Of a stretch of DNA of 64,000 nucleotides, positions 44,122 through 54,182 are shown piece after piece; position 1 is the stretch's first letter; each line of letters begins with the position of its first letter. A program made the translations under genes and the position numbers. Source of the stretch: JBGAPH01 sp046349955 (GTDB lineage Bacteria; Planctomycetota; Planctomycetia; Pirellulales; JBGAPH01); assembly GCA_046349955.1 (NCBI GenBank), contig JAXMBI010000001.1, forward strand, positions 377,302 to 441,301, read 5' to 3'. The notes under the pieces are model-generated. The model was not told the origin of the DNA and did not search any database. It was given only the letters and a program-made list of their open reading frames with translations.

Positions 44122-45753
44122 ATGCTTCGCACCAGCACCACTTGTCTAATCCTGATCGCGGCCCTCGCCGCAGATGCTCGCGCCGCCGATGCGCCTGCCG
44201 CCGAGCCGCCCGCCGTTTTGCTCCCCAACCTGGGCACGCACACCCACCCGATCGCGACCAAGAGCCCCGAGGCTCAGCGGTTCTTCGATCAGGGGCTGGT
44301 GATGCTGTTCAACTTCAACCGGCCCGAGGCGCTCCGTTCGTTCCGCCGCGCGTCGGAGCTCGATCCCGACGCGATCATGCCCTACTGGGGCATGTCGCTC
44401 GCACAGGGGCCGCACTTGAACATGGACACCGACATGGACATGAACGAGGAGGCGGCCTGCGCGATTCTGCAAGAGGGACTGGGCCGCGCGCCGGGCGCTC
44501 CGGAACGCGAGCAGGCGTACCTCAAGGCCCTCTCCCGGCGCTGCTCGGCCGAGCCGAAGTACGATCCGGCCAAGTACCGCGAGTACCAACAGGCGATGCG
44601 CGAGGTCGTGCGCACGTACCCCGACGACCTCGACGCGGCCACGTTCCTGGCCGAGGCCTTGCTCGTGCCGCCGCGCTGGCAGTGGTTCGATCGGCAAGGG
44701 CAGCCCGCCGAGGGAGTGGAAGAGGCCCTCTCCGTGCTCGACGATGTGCTGCGGCGCGACCCGCTGCATCCCTTCGCCAGCCATCTGTATGTTCACGCCA
44801 TTGAAATGTCGCCGCGCCCCGAGCGAGGGCTGATCGCCGCCGAGCGCTTGCAGCACGCGGCCCCCGGCGCGGGGCACCTGGTGCATATGGGCGGGCACAT
44901 CTACCTGCGGACCGGCGACTTCGAAACGGCCGTGCGCATCAGCCGCCAAGCCGTCGCCGCCGATCGCGAATACATGCGTTTGACGGGGGTCGCTCCGAAC
45001 GTCTACACCCATGGCTACTACCCTCACACCACGCACTTCATCGTCTACGCCCAAATGATGCTCGGCCGCCAGGCGGATGCTCAGGGCGTGGCCGACGAGC
45101 TCGTCGCCTACCTCGAGCCGGCGGCGGGCGCCCTGCCGGAGATGTTCGACTACTTCTCTCCCATGAAGCTGCAGGCAGCGCTCCGCTTTCAGGACTGGGA
45201 CCGCGTGCTAGCCGCCCCGGAGCCCGAGCCGCGGCTGCTCTACTCGCGGGCATTTCGCCACTATGCCCGTGCGGTAGCGTATGCGGCGCAGGGTAAGACG
45301 GAGGAGGCCAAGCGCGAGCAGGCGGTTTTCGCGGCAGCTTACCAGGAGATTCCGCCGGAGCGGCCGCAGATGGCCAACAAGGCCCGCGGGCTGCTCGACG
45401 TGGCGGCGGCCGAACTCGACGCCCGCCTGGCGCCCGACGCCGCGGCCAGCGTGCCGCACTGGCGACGGGCAGCGGCGGCGCAAGACGCCCTCAGGTATGA
45501 AGAGCCGCCCGCCTGGTTCTATCCGGTCCGCGAGTCGCTGGGGGGCGCGCTGCTTCGCGCCGGTCAGGCGGCCGAGGCAGAGGCCGTGTTCCGCGAGGAG
45601 TTGGCCCAGGCGCCCCGCAACGGCCGCGCGCTGTTCGGCCTGCGAGAGAGCCTGCGCGCCCAGAACGACGTTCCGGCCGCGGCCGCCGTCGACCGCGAAC
45701 TGCGCCGCGCCTGGCGTCAGGACGGCGCCAAGCTGAGCGTCGACAAGCTCTGA
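44122..45753 (+). CDS. Exported TPR-repeat protein
   Basis: A 543-residue protein with a signal peptide ('TTCLILIAALAADARA') and many TPR-like helical pairs: 'SPEAQRFFDQGLVMLFNFNR', 'ALRSFRRASELDPDAIMPYW', 'GDFETAVRISRQAVAADREY' and 'AEAEAVFREELAQAPRNGRA'. Conserved 'GHLVHMGGHIYLRTGDF' and 'MPYWGMSLAQGPHLN' match a family of bacterial TPR proteins of unknown function with conserved His residues, which may bind metal. It lies between two glycosyltransferase genes on the same strand, 60 and 29 bases away, so co-transcription is likely. Its role is unknown. Confidence 0.83.
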   Translation: MLRTSTTCLILIAALAADARAADAPAAEPPAVLLPNLGTHTHPIATKSPEAQRFFDQGLVMLFNFNRPEALRSFRRASELDPDAIMPYWGMSLAQGPHLNMDTDMDMNEEAACAILQEGLGRAPGAPEREQAYLKALSRRCSAEPKYDPAKYREYQQAMREVVRTYPDDLDAATFLAEALLVPPRWQWFDRQGQPAEGVEEALSVLDDVLRRDPLHPFASHLYVHAIEMSPRPERGLIAAERLQHAAPGAGHLVHMGGHIYLRTGDFETAVRISRQAVAADREYMRLTGVAPNVYTHGYYPHTTHFIVYAQMMLGRQADAQGVADELVAYLEPAAGALPEMFDYFSPMKLQAALRFQDWDRVLAAPEPEPRLLYSRAFRHYARAVAYAAQGKTEEAKREQAVFAAAYQEIPPERPQMANKARGLLDVAAAELDARLAPDAAASVPHWRRAAAAQDALRYEEPPAWFYPVRESLGGALLRAGQAAEAEAVFREELAQAPRNGRALFGLRESLRAQNDVPAAAAVDRELRRAWRQDGAKLSVDKL

Positions 45754-45782
45754 ACCTCAAGACCGGGAAAGCGCCCGCCGCG

Positions 45783-47045
45783 ATGCACATTGGCCTGGTC
45801 TGCCCCGATCTCACGGGGCACCTCAACCCTGGCTGTTCCCTTTCGCGCGAGCTGGTGCGCCGCGGCCACCGGGTCAGCCTGGTGGGCTTGCGAACGATGG
45901 CCCCCAAGGCGACGGCGCAAGGACTGGGCTTCGTGCCGCTGGGAACCACAGTCGAGGGGGAACAAGTTGCCCAAGGTTGGCGGCGGCTGGGAGAAGCCGC
46001 CGGTTTCTCCGCCCTGCGACATACGGGCCAGGTGCTGCGCGACGCGACTACGGTCACGCTGCGCGATCTGCCGGCGGCCATCGACCAACATCAGCTCGAC
46101 GCGCTGATCGTCGATCAAGTGTCCCCCGCCGGGGCGGTGGTGGCCGATCGCGTGGCGCTGCCGTATGTCGTGGCGTGCAATGCGCTCGCGCTGCAGGTCG
46201 AGCCTGGCGTTCCGCCGTGCCCCGTGACGTGGCGGTATCGCGAAGGCCTGATCTGGCGGCTCCGCAATCGGCTGAGCGTAAGGGCGATGCGGTTCGTGTT
46301 CGAACGACTGGCGGGGGCGGCCGCGCCGGGGGGCGTGTCGCCGTTGCTGTTGGCCGAGGACCATGGACGCGGGCTCGCGCATATCGCGCAGCAACCGGCG
46401 CTGTTCGATTTTCCCCGCCGCGAGCTGCCGGAGCATTTTCACTACACGGGTCCGTGGCACGCGGCAGGGCGAGACGCAGCCGAAGCCTTTCCCTGGAACT
46501 GGCTCGACGGTCGGCCGCTCGTGTATGCCTCGCTTGGCACGCTGCAAAACAAGCTGCGGCCCGTGTATCAGGCCATTGCCGACGCCGCTGCGGGGCTTGA
46601 CGTGCAGGTGGTGCTCGCCCTTGGAGATCGCGACCCAGGGTTTGGCGTGGCCGCGCCGCCAAACGTGCTCGTGGTGGGCTATGCGCCACAGTTGCCGCTG
46701 CTCGATCGCGCGGCGGCAGCCATCACCCACGCTGGGCTCAACACGGCGCTCGAATGCCTGGTTCGCGGCGTGCCGATGGTCTGCGTACCCATCACCAACG
46801 ACCAGCCGGGCGTGGCCAGCCGCGTGGCCTGGCTGGGGTTGGGCGAACTGGTGTTGCCGCGTCGGGCAACGGCGCCGCGGCTCCGCGCCGCGCTCGAACG
46901 CGTGCTCGCGCACACAGGCTATCGCGCGGCGGCCGAGCGCTGCCGCGTTTCGCTGGCCGATCATCGGGGGGCCGAGCGCGCGGCCGACGTCGTCGAGCAG
47001 GCGTTCTCCACGGGGAAGCGCGTGTTGCGCAGCGCCGCGGCCTAA
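45783..47045 (+). CDS. UGT/GT1-family glycosyltransferase, CrtX-like
   Basis: A 420-residue GT-B enzyme starting 'MHIGLVCPDLTGHLNPGCSL'. Its C-terminal donor-binding domain has 'PLVYASLGTLQN', 'VLVVGYAPQLPLLDRAAAAI', 'THAGLNTALECLVRGVPMV' and 'PITNDQPGVASRV'. The 'YASLGT' motif and general pattern resemble zeaxanthin glucosyltransferase CrtX and related enzymes acting on hydrophobic acceptors. No carotenoid genes are nearby. It shares little detail with the upstream glycosyltransferase, so the two probably have different substrates. Its stop codon interlocks with that of the convergent small gene. Confidence 0.88.
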   Translation: MHIGLVCPDLTGHLNPGCSLSRELVRRGHRVSLVGLRTMAPKATAQGLGFVPLGTTVEGEQVAQGWRRLGEAAGFSALRHTGQVLRDATTVTLRDLPAAIDQHQLDALIVDQVSPAGAVVADRVALPYVVACNALALQVEPGVPPCPVTWRYREGLIWRLRNRLSVRAMRFVFERLAGAAAPGGVSPLLLAEDHGRGLAHIAQQPALFDFPRRELPEHFHYTGPWHAAGRDAAEAFPWNWLDGRPLVYASLGTLQNKLRPVYQAIADAAAGLDVQVVLALGDRDPGFGVAAPPNVLVVGYAPQLPLLDRAAAAITHAGLNTALECLVRGVPMVCVPITNDQPGVASRVAWLGLGELVLPRRATAPRLRAALERVLAHTGYRAAAERCRVSLADHRGAERAADVVEQAFSTGKRVLRSAAA

Positions 47046-47419
47046 GGCGCCATCATCCCCTGCTCGATGCCGCTGGCCGTGGCGATGCATTCGAGCCCGC
47101 AGGAGGCCATGCCCTGGCCGTCTCCGTAACTGATCGCCACGTACATCGGCCGGCGGCCCTGCCAATAGTCGCGCCACGTCCAGTCGCCGACGTGCGCCCG
47201 GGGCTCGAAATGCACGTGGCGTTTCCAGTCGCCGGGGAACTTCGCTTGGTCGCCGCAGAGTGTTTCGGCCGCAGCAAAGTCTTTGGAGTTGAGGGCAGCG
47301 GCGAACCGCTGGGCGCGAAGGCTCGGCCGCTGCATGCGCTCGGCGCCCCACAGCGCCGCCGCGCCCAAGGCGATGAGCAGCATCAGCGTGCGCAGCGAGT
47401 AATGAACGCGAAACGCCAT
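47042..47419 (-). CDS. Small membrane-anchored protein ('SLRTLMLL' type)
   Basis: A 125-residue protein whose N-terminus 'VHYSLRTLMLLIALGAAALW' is the membrane helix found in many planctomycete orphan proteins. The outer part has 'RFAAALNSKDFAAAETLCGD' and 'KRHVHFEPRAHVGDWTWRDY', and ends with a Cys/Gly/Met-rich stretch ('GQGMASCGLECIATASG'). It may adopt an NTF2-like fold, but this is a guess. Its stop overlaps the convergent glycosyltransferase stop within a CTAA. Confidence 0.65.
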   Translation of the reverse strand: MAFRVHYSLRTLMLLIALGAAALWGAERMQRPSLRAQRFAAALNSKDFAAAETLCGDQAKFPGDWKRHVHFEPRAHVGDWTWRDYWQGRRPMYVAISYGDGQGMASCGLECIATASGIEQGMMAP

Positions 47420-47741
47420 CGATCCGCTCCAGATTGGCCCGACGTGTTAGACGCGTGAAGCCACGAGGAGTTCCCTTTCCTGGCGCTTGTATAAATGGTG
47501 CAGCCACGCAACGCCATCGGCTCGGGCGCCGACAGTCGCATAGGTCCGCCGCGGCCGGCACTTGCGCGTCGTCAACTCGAGCGGGCTTCGTTGTCACGTT
47601 GCCCAATCGCGACGGACGATCGGCAGGGCTTCGAGCGCCCTGGGCCGCCACTGCCTGCAAGCAATACTTGCGGCGACGGCCGGCGACGCCGCCGGCCCGC
47701 TGACGAGACGACCAAAAAAACCCGCAGGGGAGATTCTACGT
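47420..47741. other. Intergenic region between divergent small genes
   Basis: A 322-base spacer. A TATAAAT at 47488-47494 stands out but lies about 250 bases from the plus-strand start, without a good -35 box. An A-run (47712-47719) precedes the GGGGAG ribosome site of the next gene. No RNA gene or open frame of interest was found. Confidence 0.4.
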
Positions 47742-48401
47742 ATGCGATCGCTCATGTACGGTGCTTTGACGTTGATTGGCGCTTTGCTCGTGACCGCCGT
47801 TGCCACGGCCAAGGACTCGGAGCGCGCCGAGAGCACGCCGGCGAAGCCCAAGCTCGAGGTCATCGGTCTCGAAGGCGAAGGCCGCCAGGCCACTCGCAAG
47901 TTCGAGCTGCAGCAGGGTCTGGCCATCCTGCGGGTCGAGCACGAAGGGAGTTCGAACTTCGTCGTGCGACTGCTCGACAGCAAGGGACGCGAAGGGCAGA
48001 CGCTGTTCAACCAGATCGGTGAATTCGCCGGCACGCGCGGCTTCGAGATCCGCGAGCCGGGCCAATACCTGCTCGACGTTCAGGCCGACGGCCCGTGGAA
48101 GGTCGAGATCGTGCAGCCCCAGCCCAAGACCGACGACCGCAACCCGCAGCGCTACCAGGGCAAGGGCTACGACGTGACGCCGTTCGTCACGCTCGACGAG
48201 GGCCTGGCGGTGTTCAAGCTGAAGCACGGCGGCAAGTCGCGGTTTAGCGCCTACCTGGTCGACGCCCAGGGGCGCGAACTGGCCCAGTTGACCAACGTGC
48301 TCGGCGCCTTCGACGGGTCGACGCCCGTGCGGATCGAGAAGCCAGGCGTGTACTTCCTGAACGTGGCCGGCGACGGAGACTGGGCGATCGAACTCGAGTA
48401 A
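47742..48401 (+). CDS. Exported protein made of two related beta domains
   Basis: A 219-residue exported protein with a signal peptide ('LMYGALTLIGALLVTAVATA'). The body is an internal duplication: 'LQQGLAILRVEHEGSSNFVV' with 'GEFAGTRGFEIREPGQYLLD' in the first half, and 'LDEGLAVFKLKHGGKSRFSA' with 'GAFDGSTPVRIEKPGVYFLN' in the second. The two halves end 'DGPWKVEIVQP' and 'DGDWAIELE'. The fold is probably a beta sandwich. GGGGAG lies nine bases before the ATG at 47742. A clear terminator follows the gene. The function is unknown, but stability or surface binding is plausible. Confidence 0.82.
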   Translation: MRSLMYGALTLIGALLVTAVATAKDSERAESTPAKPKLEVIGLEGEGRQATRKFELQQGLAILRVEHEGSSNFVVRLLDSKGREGQTLFNQIGEFAGTRGFEIREPGQYLLDVQADGPWKVEIVQPQPKTDDRNPQRYQGKGYDVTPFVTLDEGLAVFKLKHGGKSRFSAYLVDAQGRELAQLTNVLGAFDGSTPVRIEKPGVYFLNVAGDGDWAIELE

Positions 48402-48436
48402 GGCTCGCGGATCTGCTCTGCAGCGAAAACGCAAAC

Positions 48437-48484
48437 GCCCGGCTCGTGGACCAAGGGGTCGCGAGCCGGGCTTTGCCTTTTGTT
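48437..48484 (+). terminator. Rho-independent terminator after the two-domain protein gene
   Basis: A perfect 10-bp stem, GCCCGGCTCG (48437-48446) with CGAGCCGGGC (48462-48471), has a 15-base loop and is followed by TTTGCCTTTTG. It starts 36 bases after the stop at 48401. It could also serve the convergent gene ending at 48576, although the T-run favours the plus strand. Confidence 0.85.
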
Positions 48485-48575
48485 GATGGAACTGGCGAGC
48501 GGCCGGCTGACCAATGTCGTCCAGGCTATTCGACAACTACCTGACGCTGACCGCTCGCCAGAGGAGCGTCTCTGC

Positions 48576-49241
48576 TCAAGGTGCGTCGATCTCACAGTCC
48601 TTCATCGCCTTGAGCCGCTCTGCGCCAGCCTGCGTCAACTTGGTGTTCTGCAAGATGATTCGCACCACCGTCCCGTTTGGTCGGCACATCGCTAGCAAAT
48701 CGGGGACGGCTGCGTCGGTGACGGGGCACAAGGGGAGCCGGACGAACCACAGGCCTTCGATGTCCCTGATGTAGCCGACGCCGCGGTCGGTGATTCTCGT
48801 CCGATCGAGATACAGCTCGCGCACAGTCAGGCCGGCCAGACTCCGCAGGCCGTCGTCGGTAATGTCGCTGTCGGCCAGGAAGAGCCTAACTTCGCCGGCC
48901 TTACCCAATGCCCGGCACTCAGCAACGACTTCGTCGGCACGAGGTCTGCCGTTGTTGTAGATGCAGTAGTGCTCGCGATAGATGCCCGCCAACTCCAGAG
49001 CCTGCTCCCAATGTTCGCGCGACACGCCGAACCGAGCGAGCCAGGTGTCGGCTTCCGCGCTGGGCATGCCAGGTTGAGGTAGCTTGACGACGCCTCCGCC
49101 CAGTTCGCGAATTCGGCGGATTGCGCGGTCGCGGGCATGCCAAGCGTTCGCGCGCCACGCGAGAAAGATCGCAAACAGGGTAACCAAGATCAGTCCGCCA
49201 CGCACGGAGAACTGTCGCCAGCGACGGGCAGGCCCTGTCAT
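48576..49241 (-). CDS. Membrane-anchored leucine-rich-repeat-like protein
   Basis: A 221-residue protein. An N-terminal helix ('GGLILVTLFAIFLAWRANAW') resembles the planctomycete orphan type. After it come 'RAIRRIRELGGGVVKLPQPG', then LRR-like turns in the C-terminal half: 'ADSDITDDGLRSLAGLTVRE', 'LYLDRTRITDRGVGYI' and 'ILQNTKLTQAGAERLKAM'. Short LRR proteins of this sort are abundant in planctomycetes and act in protein binding. The start codon at 49241 is nine bases from a repeat element (half hairpin). Confidence 0.75.
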   Translation of the reverse strand: MTGPARRWRQFSVRGGLILVTLFAIFLAWRANAWHARDRAIRRIRELGGGVVKLPQPGMPSAEADTWLARFGVSREHWEQALELAGIYREHYCIYNNGRPRADEVVAECRALGKAGEVRLFLADSDITDDGLRSLAGLTVRELYLDRTRITDRGVGYIRDIEGLWFVRLPLCPVTDAAVPDLLAMCRPNGTVVRIILQNTKLTQAGAERLKAMKDCEIDAP

Positions 49242-49250
49242 TCTTCCTTC

Positions 49251-49284
49251 ACTCCGCGTCCTCTGCGCCTCCGCGGTGAAAAAA
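49251..49284 (-). repeat. Half copy of the hairpin repeat seen at 55-57 kb
   Basis: The stretch reads as a right arm of the 'ctccgcg...ctccgcggtgaaaaaa' repeat. It matches the right arms of the three elements at 55.5, 56.3 and 56.6 kb, including the terminal GGTGAAAA. No matching left arm is seen. It sits between gatB and a small LRR gene, at the end of both. Confidence 0.6.
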
Positions 49285-49292
49285 GCTCGGCT

Positions 49293-50761
<1,469 letters not shown>

Positions 50762-50765
<4 letters not shown>

Positions 50766-52282
50766 GGTAGCGTGGGCCTCCGCGTGTGCCAATCAGTGGC
50801 TTGTTGAAACATCTGAGTGCCCCGCAGCAGACGCTCTTCCTCGAACGGAGGCGCCTGCAGTTGCAGGCCAATCGGCAGGCCCGACTTCGAGAAGCCGCAG
50901 GGAAAGGCGATGCCGCCGACGCCCGTGAGGTTCGCGCTCACGGTGTAGAGGTCTTCGAGATACATGGCCAGCGGGTCGTTCGCCTTCTCGCCGATCTTAT
51001 AGGCGGGGCTGCTCGAGACCGGGCCGGCGATCAGGTCGACCTCTTCGAAGGCCTTGTCGTAATCCTGGCGAATGAGCCGGCGGACCTTGAGGGCTTTGAG
51101 ATAATAGGCGTCGTAGTAGCCGGCGCTCAGGGCATAGGTGCCCAGCATGATGCGGCGCTTCACCTCGGGGCCGAAGCCTTCGGCCCGCGACTGGCGGTAC
51201 ATCCGCACGAGCGCGTTGTCGACCTGCGCCGCAGCATTGCCGGCGGCCTTGCGCTCGGCGGCCAACTCGGCCTGCATCTTGGCCAGATCAGTACGGTGGC
51301 CATAGTGAACGCCGTCGTAGCGGGCGAGGTTGCTGCTCGCTTCGCAAGGGGCAATGACGTAGTACGTGGCCACGGCGTACTTCGAATGGGGCAGCGAGAT
51401 CTCTTTGACCTTCGCACCGAGCGACTCGTAGACCTTCACGGCTTCGCGGACTGCCGCATCCACTTCAGCGTGGAGGCCGGCGCCGAAGTGTTCGCGCGCG
51501 AGCCCCAGCCGCAAACCCGAAAGCGGTTGAGTGACGGTTTGCGAGTATTTGGGGACGGGCTTGTCGACGCTCGTCGAATCGCGGTCGTCGTGGCCGGCGA
51601 TTGCTTCGAGGAGCAGCGCACAGTCGGCGGCCGAGTGGCCGAAAGGGCCGACCTGGTCGAGGCTGCTGGCGAAGGCCACCAGCCCATAGCGGCTCACGCG
51701 GCCGTAGGTGGGCTTCATGCCGGTGACGCCGCAAAGGCCGGCCGGCTGGCGAATCGAACCGCCGGTGTCGGTGCCGATCGAGAGGGGCGCCATCGACGCG
51801 GCGACCGCCGCGGCCGAACCGCCGCTCGAGCCGCCGGGAATCCGCGCGGTGTCCCAGGGATTGGCCGTCACTTGAAAGGCGGAGTTCTCGTTCGAGCCCC
51901 CCATGGCGAACTCGTCCATGTTCGTCTTGCCGATCAAGACGGCGTCGGCCGCCTTGAGCTTGGCGACGACCGTGGCGTCGTACGGCGGGCGAAAGTTTTC
52001 CAGAATTCGCGAAGCGCAGGTGGTGATTTCGCCCTGGGTGCAGAGGACGTCTTTCACGGCGACCGGCAACCCGGCGAGCAGGCCGAGCTTTTCGCCCCGC
52101 TTCCGCTTGGCGTCGATGGCGGCGGCCTGCGCGAGGGCCTTATCGCGATCGACACGCAGAAAGGCCTTCACGCGGCCGTCGTGCCGCTCGATCTGTTCGA
52201 GATAGGCCGCGGTCAGTTCGGCCGACGAAACCTTGCCGGCGGTGAGTTGGGAGTGAAGTTCGCTGGCGGAGGCGTGGATCAT
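50762..52282 (-). CDS. gatA: Asp-tRNA(Asn)/Glu-tRNA(Gln) amidotransferase subunit A
   Basis: A 506-residue amidase-signature glutaminase of the GatCAB complex. It provides ammonia from glutamine. The Ser-Ser-Lys triad is in place: Lys in 'PVAVKDVLCTQGE', the Ser pair in 'IPGGSSGGSAAAVAASMAPL' and 'GTDTGGSIRQPAGLCGV'. 'TNMDEFAMGGSNENSAF' is also typical. The ATG at 52282 is chosen over one eight codons upstream. It overlaps gatB by four bases and lies 127 bases downstream of gatC, a gap that holds a palindromic element. Confidence 0.97.
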
Positions 52283-52340
52283 GGAAACGAACTCGAACCG
52301 AACCATGCGAGGGCGCTTGCGCGCGAGGGTTACGTTGCGA

Positions 52341-52377
52341 CATAACCCGGCCGGGTGGAGTTATGCTGAAGCATAAC
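52341..52377 (-). promoter_or_regulatory. Nested CATAAC/GTTATG palindromes between gatC and gatA
   Basis: GTTATGCT (52360-52367) and AGCATAAC (52370-52377) form a perfect 8-bp inverted repeat around two bases. A further CATAAC (52341-52346) pairs with the same GTTATG around a CCCGGCCGGG core. The element lies 59-95 bases before the gatA start, inside an otherwise tight operon. It could be an operator, an RNA hairpin that separates the gatC and gatA transcripts, or a small repeat element. Confidence 0.4.
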
Positions 52378-52409
52378 CTACCAACAGAGAGGCCGACCGG
52401 CGAGACGGT

Positions 52410-52700
52410 TCAGTCGCCCAGCACCGCCGGCACCAGGTAGAACTGCTGGTTGTGGGCCGGGGCATTCGCGAGCGCGGCTTCGCGCGGCAGGCTGGGACGA
52501 AGCTCGTCGGCGCGGAATACATTGCGCAGCTCGAGGGCATGCGCCATCGGCTCGACGTTCTCGGTGTCCAACTCGCCGAGCGATTCTACGTAACCCACGA
52601 TCGCCCCGAGCTGAGTCGTCATTGTGTCGAGCTCGGTCGGCGTCAGCCTAAGCCGCGCGAGCAGCGAGATCTTTTCGACTTCGGCGCGAGACAGGCTCAT
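52410..52700 (-). CDS. gatC: Asp-tRNA(Asn)/Glu-tRNA(Gln) amidotransferase subunit C
   Basis: A 96-residue belt-like subunit that holds GatA and GatB together. It has the family features 'LSRAEVEKISLLARLRLT', 'MTTQLGAIVGYVESLGELDT' and 'VEPMAHALELRNVFRADELR', with the end 'PAHNQQFYLVPAVLGD'. The length is typical. It starts six bases downstream of rpmB and belongs to the rpmB-gatC-gatA-gatB operon. Confidence 0.95.
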   Translation of the reverse strand: MSLSRAEVEKISLLARLRLTPTELDTMTTQLGAIVGYVESLGELDTENVEPMAHALELRNVFRADELRPSLPREAALANAPAHNQQFYLVPAVLGD

Positions 52701-52706
52701 GCGAGA

Positions 52707-52988
52707 CTACTTCTTGGCGGCCGTCTTCTCGTGGGCGGGCAGCTTGAAGGGCTGGGCGCGGATCAACTTGGTGATGGCGCCCGAGCGAATGCACTGGGTG
52801 CAAACCCGCTTCGTCTTGTTCGTGCCGTTCTCGGTGACGCGGACGTTCTGCAGGTTGGGCAGAAACTGCCGGCGGGCGATGCCCGTGACCTTGGTGCCCA
52901 CCCCGCCCAGGTACTTGGCCTTACCGCGGATGGTCACGGAGTTGCCCATGACAGGCTTCTTGCCACAGATCTCACATTGCTTGGCCAT
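52707..52988 (-). CDS. rpmB: 50S ribosomal protein L28
   Basis: A 93-residue large-subunit protein. It starts 'MAKQCEICGKKPVMGNSVT' with a CxxC pair (Cys5, Cys8) and has a second pair in 'KRVCTQCIRSG', consistent with the zinc-binding form of L28. 'RRQFLPNLQNVRVTENG' is diagnostic. The C-terminus 'KLPAHEKTAAKK' is a short lysine-rich tail. A good promoter lies about 50 bases upstream of the ATG at 52988. The six-base gap to gatC links L28 to the GatCAB genes in one operon. Confidence 0.96.
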   Translation of the reverse strand: MAKQCEICGKKPVMGNSVTIRGKAKYLGGVGTKVTGIARRQFLPNLQNVRVTENGTNKTKRVCTQCIRSGAITKLIRAQPFKLPAHEKTAAKK

Positions 52989-53037
52989 GACGCCGCGTAT
53001 CCAGAAAGGGCGAAACAGGGAGTTTTGAGAATCCCTA

Positions 53038-53065
53038 AGTATAGAGGCCCAAGAGGCCTTCGCAA
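53038..53065 (-). promoter_or_regulatory. Predicted sigma70-type promoter of the rpmB-gatCAB operon
   Basis: On the minus strand, TTGCGA (53065-53060) is followed after 16 bases by TATACT (53043-53038). The TATACT box matches the -10 consensus at five of six positions and TTGCGA matches -35 at four of six. Transcription would start near 53031, leaving a leader of about 43 bases before rpmB. Confidence 0.6.
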
Positions 53066-53101
53066 GGCCAATCGATGCAGTGATGGGGGTGGTCCAGCCA
53101 A

Positions 53102-53380
53102 CTAACCCGACCGGCCGGCTTCGGAGCGCAACCCGAACTGAGCCCGCCAGTTCTCTTCGTAGCGGCGCGAGAAGATCAACTGAATCCGCTCGGCCCGATC
53201 GACGCCGGGGCCGGCGAGCACCGCGAGCGCTTCCCCGATGCGCACGAGCCGGGTATCGGCCGCAACGTTCCCCTCCGAACGTTCGATCCGGTCGAGGGCG
53301 GCGGCGGCTTGCAGTAGCCGGGCACGAATTTCCAGGAACTCGCGGTCCAGGCACTCGCTGGCCGGCAGGGGGCTCGACAT
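53102..53380 (-). CDS. Small conserved-looking soluble protein
   Basis: A 92-residue protein with no signal or membrane segment. The central pattern 'REFLEIRARLLQAAAALDRI', 'VRIGEALAVLAG' and 'AERIQLIFSRRYEENWRAQF' looks like a compact helical protein with conserved aromatic/charged ends. I have an impression of similar short planctomycete proteins but cannot confirm it. It lies upstream of rpmB on the same strand, 113 bases away, with the rpmB promoter between, so it is probably a separate unit. Confidence 0.6.
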   Translation of the reverse strand: MSSPLPASECLDREFLEIRARLLQAAAALDRIERSEGNVAADTRLVRIGEALAVLAGPGVDRAERIQLIFSRRYEENWRAQFGLRSEAGRSG

Positions 53381-53645
53381 GGCGGACGACCTCAGGGGCG
53401 GTGGCGGTCAGGACGAGAGCTTGGCGGGCGAAGAACGCGGCCCGATCGGTCCTTCGCTTTCTAGTGTCGTGACGAGAGGAACGGGAATCAAGCACCGAGT
53501 CGCTCGCCAGCCCTCGATCTCTCCGGCCGACGGCCCTTCGCCGCAATCGGCCGCGGCGAGCGACTCTGGTCAGCGGTTCGCGACGGAAGTACACTCCGCC
53601 AAGGTGTCTGTGCATCGTTTCCCCGTTGGCTGGAGTTGGCTCGTC

Positions 53646-54011
53646 ATGTCGGAAGCAGCGGCGAATGAATCGGGTTCGCAGTCGTCGGTGCTCAGCCCCC
53701 TGCGAATCCTTCTCTTGGCCGTGCTCGTCTTGGGGGGCGCGGCGCTGCTCTTCGACCTACGGTCGCGGCGCGCTGCCGACGCCGCCTTCGCCAAGGTTCC
53801 CAAAAACCTGAACGAAGGTCCGGAGGAGGTGGCCAAACTGATCGGCCGCGAACCCAATGAAACCGTGACCAAGGGCACGCGAAAGATCTATATCTGGCGT
53901 TGGCCCGGCGTATTCAAGGCCTACACGATTCAAGCCTACTTCGGCGACGAAGATCCCAAACGCCTGCTGCAGGCCACCATCAACGAGCCGGAAACGCCCA
54001 AGGCGGAATAG
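53646..54011 (+). CDS. Single-pass membrane protein of unknown function
   Basis: A 121-residue protein with one N-terminal membrane helix ('PLRILLLAVLVLGGAALLF', about residues 18-36) and a small outer domain: 'VPKNLNEGPEEVAKLIGREP', 'KIYIWRWPGVFKAYTIQAYF' and 'DPKRLLQATINEPE'. The outer domain may be a short beta sheet. The ATG at 53646 is preferred because the upstream open frame has no membrane signal. It precedes the nine-gene cassette by 171 bases, but its own role in it is uncertain. Confidence 0.65.
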   Translation: MSEAAANESGSQSSVLSPLRILLLAVLVLGGAALLFDLRSRRAADAAFAKVPKNLNEGPEEVAKLIGREPNETVTKGTRKIYIWRWPGVFKAYTIQAYFGDEDPKRLLQATINEPETPKAE

Positions 54012-54182
54012 CGCCGCCGCGCAGCTTGGCCCAGGAACGCAGCTAGTTCGAGCCCGCTCAGCTCTCTAAGTTGAGCGTATCGCCGCGGCCAAACGCTCGT
54101 CGTTGCCGCGCAAGCTTCAATTCGCAGGCGCGTTGTTCCTCGCCTGCCGATCCTTCTCAATTGCTCGGGGAAAGGGGTTCTC

